A DNA stretch of 40,040 nt from the NCBI GenBank assembly GCA_040235395.1, contig JBECKS010000085.1:1-40040 (forward strand), given 5' to 3'. Origin of the DNA: JBECKS01 sp040235395. Its GTDB lineage: Bacteria > Pseudomonadota > Gammaproteobacteria > Pseudomonadales > JBECKS01. The position numbers and the translations under genes are program-made. The notes below the pieces were generated by a model. The model worked only from the letters and a program-made list of their open reading frames with translations. It was not told the origin of the DNA and did no database searches. This document shows positions 24,355 to 31,534 of the stretch, piece by piece. Every line of letters starts with the position of its first letter. The stretch's first letter is position 1.

Positions 24355-25728
24355 TCAGATATGATTGAGCGCTTCGGAAAGCTTACGAACACCAATAACT
24401 TCCATACCCTTTACTTTTTCCTTTGGTAAATTAGCAGCAGGCACAATCGCTTTCCTGAAACCGTGTTTTGCCGCTTCCTGTAAACGCTCTTGGCCGGAAG
24501 CGACAGGCCTTACTTCTCCAGAAAGGCCTACCTCACCAAAAACAATTAAATCCCTAGACAGGATTTTATCCCTGAAGCTGGAAACAATGGCCAACAAAAG
24601 TGCCAGGTCTGCAGCCGTTTCACTTACCTTGACGCCACCCACAACGTTAGCGAATACATCCTGATCGCCAACATGCATACCACCGTGTCGATGCAATATG
24701 GCAAGTAACATACCCAGTCGATTCTGGTCGAGTCCAACGGCAACCCTTCTCGGATTTCCAAGGGTGCTGTCGTCTACTAAGGCCTGAATTTCAACAAGCA
24801 AAGGTCGCGTGCCTTCCCAAACCACCATCACCAGCGAACCAGAAGACTGTTCTTCGCCTCTGTTGAGAAAAATAGCAGAAGGATTTTTCACTTCCTTCAT
24901 GCCTTGGCCCGTCATGGCAAAAATACCCAACTCATTCACGGCACCAAAACGGTTTTTCATACCACGCAATGTTCGGTAACGGCTATCACTTGAGCTTTCC
25001 AGAAGAATGGATGTATCAATCATATGCTCAAGAACTTTTGGTCCCGCAAGTGTTCCGTCTTTGGTCACATGACCAACCAAAAGAAGAATGGTATTGGTAA
25101 GTTTGGCAAAACGAAGCAGGTAGGCCGTGCACTCTTTTACCTGTGCAACACCACCAGGTGCAGAAGGAATTTCAGAGCTATGCATCACCTGAACCGAATC
25201 CACCACCATCAATGCAGGCTTCAATTGCGAAGCTTTGTTCACGATTGTTTCCACATTGGTTTCAGCAAGCATGTTTAATTTATCGCGCGGCAAAGCTAAA
25301 CGTTCTGCCCGCATAGCAACCTGCTGTAAGGATTCCTCACCAGTAACGTAAAGCGCTGTGCGCTGTTCTGCCAGTTTGCACATCACCTGTAACAACAAAG
25401 TACTTTTACCAGCTCCAGGCTGGCCACCAATTAAAATAGAAGAACCCGGAACCAGACCACCACCGAGAACTCTGTCCAGCTCTTCCATTTCACTACGTAT
25501 TCTAGGTAACTCAGCAAGATTTACTTCAGACAATAAAGTGACATCGGTTTTTGCTGAGGCATATCCAGAAAGGTTATCTCTCATGGATGTTGATGGGCTG
25601 GATTTTGAACTGGAAAGTACCACTTCACTTAAGGTGTTCCATGCCTTGCAATCCCTGCACTGCCCTTGCCAGTTCGCATATTCGGAACCACAGTCGCTAC
25701 AGACATAGGCAATTTTTCGTTTAGCCAC
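24355..25728 (-). CDS. radA: DNA repair protein RadA (Sms)
   Basis: Hexameric RecA-like ATPase that promotes branch migration in recombination. The 457-residue protein has an N-terminal C4 zinc finger (CSDCG and CRDC, about residues 10-27), Walker A GQPGAGKST (about 101-109), the RadA-specific KNRFG (about 257-261), and a C-terminal Lon-protease-like domain lacking the protease serine. Length equals the typical 455-460. Its ATG lies inside alr, with an 8-base overlap, so the two are coupled. Confidence 0.96.
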   Translation of the reverse strand: MAKRKIAYVCSDCGSEYANWQGQCRDCKAWNTLSEVVLSSSKSSPSTSMRDNLSGYASAKTDVTLLSEVNLAELPRIRSEMEELDRVLGGGLVPGSSILIGGQPGAGKSTLLLQVMCKLAEQRTALYVTGEESLQQVAMRAERLALPRDKLNMLAETNVETIVNKASQLKPALMVVDSVQVMHSSEIPSAPGGVAQVKECTAYLLRFAKLTNTILLLVGHVTKDGTLAGPKVLEHMIDTSILLESSSDSRYRTLRGMKNRFGAVNELGIFAMTGQGMKEVKNPSAIFLNRGEEQSSGSLVMVVWEGTRPLLVEIQALVDDSTLGNPRRVAVGLDQNRLGMLLAILHRHGGMHVGDQDVFANVVGGVKVSETAADLALLLAIVSSFRDKILSRDLIVFGEVGLSGEVRPVASGQERLQEAAKHGFRKAIVPAANLPKEKVKGMEVIGVRKLSEALNHI

Positions 25729-26812
25729 CGAGATACTCCTTGTTCACTCGATTTGTGACTTTACAGAATAATTCATAACTGATGGTACTCGCATAATCAG
25801 CAATTAAATCTGCAGACAATACGCTTTCATCTGTTTTTCCCCACAAAACCGCCTGATCCCCCACAACAATTCCCTCTTTATTGGAACCTAAATTGACAGT
25901 AATCATATCCATGGAAACCCGACCTGATAGGGGATACTCCTTACCCGAAATATAAACAGGCGTTCCGTTTTTTGCATGTCTGGGGTAACCATCACCATAA
26001 CCAATCCCAAGTACAGCTATGTTAGTATTTTCTTCAGCTGTCCAGATAGAACCGTAGCCAACAGATTCTCCTTTTTTAACTTCATGAATCGCAATAACCG
26101 GCGCACTTAAAGTCATGACAGGAAGCAAGCCCTCAGGTTTTTTATCCAGGGTTGAACAGCCATAAAGCGAAATACCTGGGCGATTCCAGCTGCTATGTGT
26201 TGCTTTATTAGCAATAAGCGCTGCCGAATTAGCAATACTGAATTGATTTATATTCGAACAAATATTTTTTGCTTCGTTAAAACGTTTTAGAGGCTGTGCT
26301 ATATCTTCATTCTTGCCTGAGTCAGCATTTGCAAGGTGTGTCATTAAAGTTTCACATTGCACCCAAGACAGTTTTTCCAATCGCTCCATCACTGAAGCCA
26401 ATTGCCCAAGCGATAAACCCAGGCGATTCATTCCGGTATTTACCTTTATCCAGCAGAGTAACATCTGTTTGCTGTCTTGCCCCAAACTTTCCAACAGTTG
26501 AATCTGGGAAAGATCGTGCAATACCACTTTAAATTGATGATTAAGTGCTGACTGCAATTCCTTTTCACTTAAAAAACCATCCAGCAACAGAATGGAATTC
26601 TGTATGCCCGCATCCCTAAGCACTAAAGCTTCTTCCAAGCGTGCAACGGCCAGACCATCGGCAACATTTTCGAGAGACTGTGCAACAGCTACAAGACCAT
26701 GACCATAGGCATCCGCCTTTATCACAGCAAGTGTTTGTGATTCTGGTGAAAGATTTTTCAGGTATTGGTAATTGCTGCGTAATGCTTGTAAATCAATTTG
26801 TGCCGTAGCCAA
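25721..26812 (-). CDS. alr: Alanine racemase
   Basis: Makes D-alanine from L-alanine with PLP for peptidoglycan. The 363-residue protein has the PLP lysine in AVIKADAYGHG (Lys32), the NTGMNRLG stretch, MTHLANAD, NRPGISLYGCS and the tyrosine-bearing VGYGSIWTA. It is followed by GIGYGDGYPRH and GRVSMDMI. It follows dnaB, the frequent dnaB-alr arrangement in gammaproteobacteria, and overlaps radA. Confidence 0.96.
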   Translation of the reverse strand: MATAQIDLQALRSNYQYLKNLSPESQTLAVIKADAYGHGLVAVAQSLENVADGLAVARLEEALVLRDAGIQNSILLLDGFLSEKELQSALNHQFKVVLHDLSQIQLLESLGQDSKQMLLCWIKVNTGMNRLGLSLGQLASVMERLEKLSWVQCETLMTHLANADSGKNEDIAQPLKRFNEAKNICSNINQFSIANSAALIANKATHSSWNRPGISLYGCSTLDKKPEGLLPVMTLSAPVIAIHEVKKGESVGYGSIWTAEENTNIAVLGIGYGDGYPRHAKNGTPVYISGKEYPLSGRVSMDMITVNLGSNKEGIVVGDQAVLWGKTDESVLSADLIADYASTISYELFCKVTNRVNKEYLGG

Positions 26813-26830
26813 CAGGAATTCTCCAGACTT

Positions 26831-26878
26831 TTCTATCTATCACTGGTCTTAGCTATCACTCGCCTTAGCCATCACTCG
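26831..26878. repeat. Three 16-base tandem repeats spanning the dnaB stop codon
   Basis: On the minus strand three adjoining 16-base units read CGAGTGATGGCTAAGG (26863-26878), CGAGTGATAGCTAAGA (26847-26862) and CCAGTGATAGATAGAA (26831-26846). Units one and two differ at 2 positions, units two and three at 4. The dnaB stop codon TGA (26872-26874) lies in the first unit. The array probably arose by replication slippage of the dnaB 3' end. Confidence 0.75.
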
Positions 26879-28260
26879 ATATACATATCATCGTATTGAT
26901 TGGAAGCCAGATTAACAAAACGCGTGTAACGACCTTGAAAACCAAGTGAACAGCCGCCCGTTGGTCCATTACGCTGCTTACCAATAATAATTTCAGCAAC
27001 GCCTTTCTTTTCAACGTTATCAGGGTTATAGACTTCATCACGGTAAATAAACATGATGACATCCGCATCCTGCTCAATCGCTCCTGATTCCCTTAAATCT
27101 GACATAACAGGACGCTTATTAGGACGCTGTTCCAGACCACGGTTAAGTTGAGAAAGCGCAACCACTGGCACGTTCATTTCTTTTGCCAATGCCTTTAATG
27201 AACGCGAAATCTCTGAAATTTCTTCCACACGGTTATTCTGACCAGGTACCTGCATCAGTTGCAGATAATCAACTAGAATCAAACCTAACTGACCTTCAAA
27301 ATCCCTAGCTACCCTTCTTGCCCTTGACCTTAATTCTGTTGGTGACAGCGCGGGGGTATCATCAATCAGTAATTTACTATCATTTAACATATTCATCGCT
27401 GAGGTCAGTTTTGGCCATGAATCATCGCCAAGCTTTCCTGTTCTTACTTCATTCTGATCTACCATTCCTAGTGAAGAAATCATTCTCATGACAATGGATT
27501 CAGCAGGCATCTCCATACTGAAAACCAGCACAGGAAGCTCTTCCTTGATTAAGGCATTCTCAGCAAGATTCATGGCAAAGGTTGTTTTTCCCATGGATGG
27601 ACGACCCGCAACAATCACCAAGTCCCCTTTTTGCAAACCTGAGGTCATTTCATCAAGACGCTCAAAGCCTGTACTCACACCCGTCAGCGGATCATCACTC
27701 TCATACAGCTTTTCAATGTTGGTCATAACATCAACAACAACATCCTGAACTTTCTGAGGACCTCTTCCTCGTCTATTTACGCCGCTTTCTGCAATTTCAA
27801 AAACAAAGCGCTCTGCCTCATCCAGCAATTCATGACTTTTTCGACCATTTGGAAAATAAGCGTTATCGGCAATCTTGCCTGAAACCTGAATCAGGTGTCT
27901 CAACACCGATCGCTCACGAACTATTTCTGCATAGGCTTTTATGTTTGCAGCACCCGGCGTGTTATTTGCCAATTGCACTAAATAGGAAAGTCCACCGGCT
28001 TCTTCAAGTCTTCCTCGACTTTCAAGCGACTCACCCACTGTAATGGCATCGATCGGTTTTGCTTCCTTAAGCAAGTCGCTAATCATTGAAAAAATCAAAC
28101 GATGTTCAGCTTTATAAAAATCTTTTTCCTTAAGCAGGTCGATTACGTCTTCCGAGCGGTCACTTTCAATATTGCCCAGCATCAAACCGCCCAAGACAGA
28201 CTGCTCTGCCTCTTCAGAGTAAGGAGGTAGTTTTATTGTGCTGATATCTGAATCTGGCAT
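26872..28260 (-). CDS. dnaB: Replicative DNA helicase DnaB
   Basis: Hexameric 5'-3' helicase of the replication fork. In 462 residues there is the N-terminal primase-interacting domain (from PPYSEEAEQSVLGGLML), the linker, then the RecA-like domain with Walker A GRPSMGKTTFAMN (about 217-229), LILVDYLQLM, and the arginine-rich ALSQLNRGLEQRPNKRP. No intein is present. The ATG has AAAGGA about 8-9 bases ahead. It lies between the L9 gene terminator and alr. I found no convincing promoter in the 145 bases upstream. Confidence 0.97.
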   Translation of the reverse strand: MPDSDISTIKLPPYSEEAEQSVLGGLMLGNIESDRSEDVIDLLKEKDFYKAEHRLIFSMISDLLKEAKPIDAITVGESLESRGRLEEAGGLSYLVQLANNTPGAANIKAYAEIVRERSVLRHLIQVSGKIADNAYFPNGRKSHELLDEAERFVFEIAESGVNRRGRGPQKVQDVVVDVMTNIEKLYESDDPLTGVSTGFERLDEMTSGLQKGDLVIVAGRPSMGKTTFAMNLAENALIKEELPVLVFSMEMPAESIVMRMISSLGMVDQNEVRTGKLGDDSWPKLTSAMNMLNDSKLLIDDTPALSPTELRSRARRVARDFEGQLGLILVDYLQLMQVPGQNNRVEEISEISRSLKALAKEMNVPVVALSQLNRGLEQRPNKRPVMSDLRESGAIEQDADVIMFIYRDEVYNPDNVEKKGVAEIIIGKQRNGPTGGCSLGFQGRYTRFVNLASNQYDDMYIE

Positions 28261-28406
28261 GACCCGAAACGTCCTTTAGATGGGGTTAAAAGCTTATCAA
28301 AGTTAGCAGGGTATTGGTTTTAATTTAAAGATTATTTTTTTGAATCTGACGGCAGATGTCGCAAGGAAACAAAAGAAAGCAGGGCATATTTCTTTTGGGC
28401 TAAATT

Positions 28407-28442
28407 AAAAAAGCACCACAACCAGAGGGCTATGGTGCTTTT
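28407..28442 (-). terminator. Terminator of the rpsF-rpsR-rplI operon
   Basis: On the minus strand AAAAGCACCA pairs with TGGTGCTTTT across a loop of about 14 bases that may pair further, followed by a run of T. It lies 52 bases after the rplI stop. A classic rho-independent terminator, separating the ribosomal operon from dnaB. Confidence 0.88.
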
Positions 28443-28494
28443 AATCTGTGAATCACCTATCCGGGTTTAAGAATACCAAACCCGAAGCAAGCAA

Positions 28495-28944
28495 TTAATC
28501 TTCTGCAACAACCGCTACAGTAATTGGGAACTGAACGTCGCTATGAACCTGAAGTGTGATTTCGTATTCACCAGTCTGACGAATTGCCCCTTCTGGCATT
28601 AGCACTTCTTTCTTGGCAACCGCTTCACCCGCTTTTGTAATGGCCGCAGCAATGTCACGTGTTCCGATAGAACCAAACAACTTACCTTCATCACCTGACT
28701 TAGAAGCGATAACAATGCTGAGGGTAGAGATTCTATCCCTTCGTTCTTCAGCCTGTTTCAGACTTTCAACCGCTGCAGCTTCAAGCTCAGCACGACGCTG
28801 TTGAAACACCTCAATATTTTCAGGTGTTGCAGGCACAGCTTTACCCTGTGGAATCAGGAAATTTCTACCATAACCCGCTTTAACACTTACCTGGTCACCC
28901 AGGTCGCCAAGGTTACGGGTTTTCTCTAATAAAATGACTTCCAT
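28495..28944 (-). CDS. rplI: 50S ribosomal protein L9
   Basis: Structural protein at the base of the L1 stalk. It is 149 residues, the same as E. coli L9. MEVILLEKTRNLGDLGD and the GYGRNFLIPQGKA rRNA-binding region are followed by the long helix (about 41-75) and the C-terminal domain. I chose the ATG at 28944, because GAGGAG lies 8 bases ahead. The in-frame GTG at 28953 directly abuts that site. It closes the rpsF-rpsR operon. Confidence 0.97.
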   Translation of the reverse strand: MEVILLEKTRNLGDLGDQVSVKAGYGRNFLIPQGKAVPATPENIEVFQQRRAELEAAAVESLKQAEERRDRISTLSIVIASKSGDEGKLFGSIGTRDIAAAITKAGEAVAKKEVLMPEGAIRQTGEYEITLQVHSDVQFPITVAVVAED

Positions 28945-29008
28945 CGTAGTCACTCCTCTTTTTAAAAATTCTATTTTCTATTTAACGATTTCTGTAAACA
29001 CTATTTCT

Positions 29009-29950
29009 TTAGGTCTGAGACTTCTGTCTCTTGAACCTTGCTCTAAAATCAAACACAACATCCAGTAAAGCCATGACAACCATCAGGATGTAAAGAAAAT
29101 TAAACAAAAGCAGTACGCTAATGTAAAACACAAACAGCCAGTGAACACTTCCACCTGCAATGGCAACCAATCCATGAACCAAGGCTATACAAGCCAGCAA
29201 CATGGGGATAATGAATACCGGTGCCAGGACCAGACCCAAGGTACCCTCAAGCACAGAGCCACTCATATCAAGCTGGTTCAGCGCCTGAATCGATAATGCC
29301 ATCAACACTACCAATACCAAGACCTGGTTCCAGTTAAGCCTTAATGCATGAAACTCACGTTGAAATGCACCCGGTTTATACAACAAGGATTGCCACCACC
29401 TTGCTAAAAACAAAACCAGACATGCCGTCAACGCACCCATCCAGGCAAATGACATTCTTGCCAATAAAGATGCTGAATGCTTCATCTGCTCTTTAAGTGC
29501 ATGAACGTCTGTTTCTTCTTTCGAAACTTCCTTTTCGAGAAGCTTCTCAATACCCGGTGATTCATCTATGGCCTTAGCCATCATTTCATCTACTGGGTCA
29601 AAACTTTCAGGAATCAAACCTAGCACCAGAAGAAAACTCATGGCGCTCACGACCACCGCTACCAGCATTGCCAGACTAAGTGACCGACTTTGTTCCAGAA
29701 CAATTGCTGCCATATAAACAGACAACAACAAACCCATGAAGCCAGGACTATCTATCGACAACCAGGCGATTGCTGGAAGAATCGCCCAAGGTAAGACCTT
29801 AAAGGACTGATTCATTCCAAGCCTCAGCACAACTAGCGCCAAGGCTGCAGAACTAAACCAGGGACCAAAGATTGGCAAAAAACCCATCACTACACAGAAG
29901 ATGGATGCTTGCCTTGGTCCTGCCATGACATACTCTGCCAGTATCTTCAT
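29009..29950 (-). CDS. DUF2232-like integral membrane protein
   Basis: A 313-residue protein with about eight hydrophobic segments and a charged loop at about residues 120-160 (SPGIEKLLEKEVSKEE). It resembles the YybS/DUF2232 membrane proteins, of unknown function. Position between rpsR and rplI is conserved in Pseudomonas-like genomes, which suggests expression with ribosomal proteins. It begins 15 bases after rpsR. Family assignment is from topology and context, with few strong motifs. Confidence 0.7.
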   Translation of the reverse strand: MKILAEYVMAGPRQASIFCVVMGFLPIFGPWFSSAALALVVLRLGMNQSFKVLPWAILPAIAWLSIDSPGFMGLLLSVYMAAIVLEQSRSLSLAMLVAVVVSAMSFLLVLGLIPESFDPVDEMMAKAIDESPGIEKLLEKEVSKEETDVHALKEQMKHSASLLARMSFAWMGALTACLVLFLARWWQSLLYKPGAFQREFHALRLNWNQVLVLVVLMALSIQALNQLDMSGSVLEGTLGLVLAPVFIIPMLLACIALVHGLVAIAGGSVHWLFVFYISVLLLFNFLYILMVVMALLDVVFDFRARFKRQKSQT

Positions 29951-29965
29951 GGGCTTAAACTTTTT

Positions 29966-30193
29966 TTATTGATGGCTATCCGTGTAAGGAATAAGCGCCA
30001 GATAACGAGCCTGCTTGATTGCTGTCGATAACTGTCTTTGATACTTGGCTTTAGTACCCGTGATGCGACTAGGCACAATCTTGCCAGTTTCAGTAACGTA
30101 AGCCTTGAGCGTATCCAGATCTTTGTAATCGATATAATCAATGCCTTCGGCAGTGAATTTGCAGTATTTTCTTCTTCTATAAAAACGTGACAT
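29966..30193 (-). CDS. rpsR: 30S ribosomal protein S18
   Basis: Platform protein that forms a dimer with S6. It is 75 residues, as in E. coli. MSRFYRRRKYCKFTAEG, DYKDLDTLKAYVTETGKIVP and the RQLSTAIKQARYLALIPYTD signature identify it. The start is 16 bases after the rpsF stop. Confidence 0.97.
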   Translation of the reverse strand: MSRFYRRRKYCKFTAEGIDYIDYKDLDTLKAYVTETGKIVPSRITGTKAKYQRQLSTAIKQARYLALIPYTDSHQ

Positions 30194-30209
30194 ATGCTTC
30201 CCCTAACCT

Positions 30210-30626
30210 CTACTCTTCAGTTTCTTCTGCAGTGTCTTCTTCTGCATCATCCTGAGTATCGTTTTCAGTATTCGTATTTCGCTCAGCAGCACGACGCTCA
30301 TCACGATCCTTATTCTTGGAAAGAATGGATTCTTCAGTAATCGCCTCATCACGACGAATGACCAGATTACGAATCACGGCATCATTGAATTTGAAAGCAT
30401 TAGTAAGTTCGTCCATTACATCCTGACCACATTCAACATTCATCAGTACGTAATGAGCTTTATGAATTTTGTTGATTGGATAAGCCAGCTGACGACGGCC
30501 CCAATCTTCTAGACGATGAATCACGCCCTTACCTTCAGAAATGGTCGCCTTATAGCGATCAATCATGGCAGGTACCTGTTCACTCTGGTCAGGGTGGACC
30601 AGAAACACGATTTCGTAGTGTCTCAT
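30210..30626 (-). CDS. rpsF: 30S ribosomal protein S6
   Basis: Platform protein binding S18 and 16S rRNA. The 138-residue protein begins MRHYEIVFLVHPDQSEQVP and has GVIHRLEDWGRRQLAYPINK and AHYVLMNVECG. The C-terminal tail after about residue 108 is acidic (DTQDDAEEDTAEETEE), comparable with the glutamate tail that RimK extends in E. coli. A very strong GGAAGGAG site precedes the ATG. It heads the rpsF-rpsR-membrane protein-rplI operon. Confidence 0.97.
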   Translation of the reverse strand: MRHYEIVFLVHPDQSEQVPAMIDRYKATISEGKGVIHRLEDWGRRQLAYPINKIHKAHYVLMNVECGQDVMDELTNAFKFNDAVIRNLVIRRDEAITEESILSKNKDRDERRAAERNTNTENDTQDDAEEDTAEETEE

Positions 30627-30694
30627 GACAACTCCTTCCGGTTATAGCCCCCTAATGACTTAGTGGAGCAAGGAGAAATTTAAAATGGTTAATT

Positions 30695-30719
30695 CCCGTA
30701 AGACCTCAGGTCCTTCGGG
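30695..30719 (-). promoter_or_regulatory. Hairpin at the 5' end of the rpsF leader
   Basis: On the transcribed strand CCCGAAGGACC and GGTCTTACGGG pair over a TGA loop, giving 10 pairs (one of them G-U) with one A-A mismatch. It starts within a few bases of the predicted transcription start. Leaders of rpsF in many bacteria fold to bind the S6:S18 dimer for feedback, and this hairpin is a candidate, but I did not confirm the known motif. It might only stabilise the 5' end. Confidence 0.4.
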
Positions 30720-30726
30720 GGGCGCA

Positions 30727-30755
30727 ATGATAATGAAAGGCATTGTTGCTTGCAA
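30727..30755 (-). promoter_or_regulatory. Promoter of the rpsF operon
   Basis: Minus strand: -35 TTGCAA, 17-base spacer, -10 TATCAT, then a TGCGCCCC discriminator. The start would be near 30720, giving a leader of about 95 bases. The GC-rich discriminator fits growth-rate or stringent control of ribosomal protein genes. Confidence 0.7.
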
Positions 30756-30785
30756 GCATATCTCCCTTTACAAGAGGAAGAGTTA

Positions 30786-31532
30786 TCAAACCTGTCGCTG
30801 CCTCACCGCCTCGAAAAGACAGATGCCGGTAGCCACTGAAACATTCAGACTCTGGATATCACCGGGCATAGGCAGATAACAGAGGAAATCACACTTATCC
30901 TTGGTCAACCTTCTTAAACCCTCCCCCTCCGATCCCATTGCAATTGCCAAGGCTCCCTTGAGATCACACTGATAGTAATCCGTAGCTCTCTCATCCAGTG
31001 CTGTTCCAACAATCCAGATACCTGCTGACTTCAAGGTATCAAGGCTCCTCGCCAGATTAGTCACAACAAAGATTTCCAGCGTTTCCACAGCACCGGCAGC
31101 CACCTTCCTCACTGTTGCATTGATGCCAGCAGACTTGTCCTTGGGCAGAATAACGGCATCAACCTTTGCTGCCGCTGCACTCCTAAGACAGGCACCTAGA
31201 TTGTGAGGATCCGTAATACCGTCCAGCACCAGAATTAGAGGCGAAGACATCTCCTGCATTAAAGTTTCGATATAAGCATTTAACTGTTTTTCAGTTTTCG
31301 CCTCACTTCCTTTAATCCGTAAAATAATCCCTTGATGATTGCCACCAGACGACAGTTGGTCTAATTGATTTTTATCACATAGCTTTACAGGAAGACCTGA
31401 TAGCCCAAGCTCATCACGTAAACGTTCAGCTGCCTTACCTTCTTGCAATAATACTTCCTCAACCTTGACAGCATTGTGTTTCAGAAACTGCTTGCAAGTA
31501 TGAATACCAAAAATCAGGTCATTATCTTTCAT
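30786..31532 (-). CDS. rlmB: 23S rRNA (guanosine-2'-O-)-methyltransferase RlmB
   Basis: SPOUT-family enzyme that methylates G2251 in the peptidyl-transferase centre. The 248-residue protein has the N-terminal substrate domain (DLIFGIHTCKQFL) and the SPOUT motifs ITDPHNLGACLRSAAA, AIAMGSEGEGL and SLNVSVATGICLFEAVRQ. The ATG at 31532 is preferred to a GTG at 31535 that overlaps the rnr stop. The rnr-rlmB pair is standard, and the gene ends about 30 bases before the rpsF promoter. Confidence 0.95.
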   Translation of the reverse strand: MKDNDLIFGIHTCKQFLKHNAVKVEEVLLQEGKAAERLRDELGLSGLPVKLCDKNQLDQLSSGGNHQGIILRIKGSEAKTEKQLNAYIETLMQEMSSPLILVLDGITDPHNLGACLRSAAAAKVDAVILPKDKSAGINATVRKVAAGAVETLEIFVVTNLARSLDTLKSAGIWIVGTALDERATDYYQCDLKGALAIAMGSEGEGLRRLTKDKCDFLCYLPMPGDIQSLNVSVATGICLFEAVRQRQV

Positions 31533-31534
31533 CA

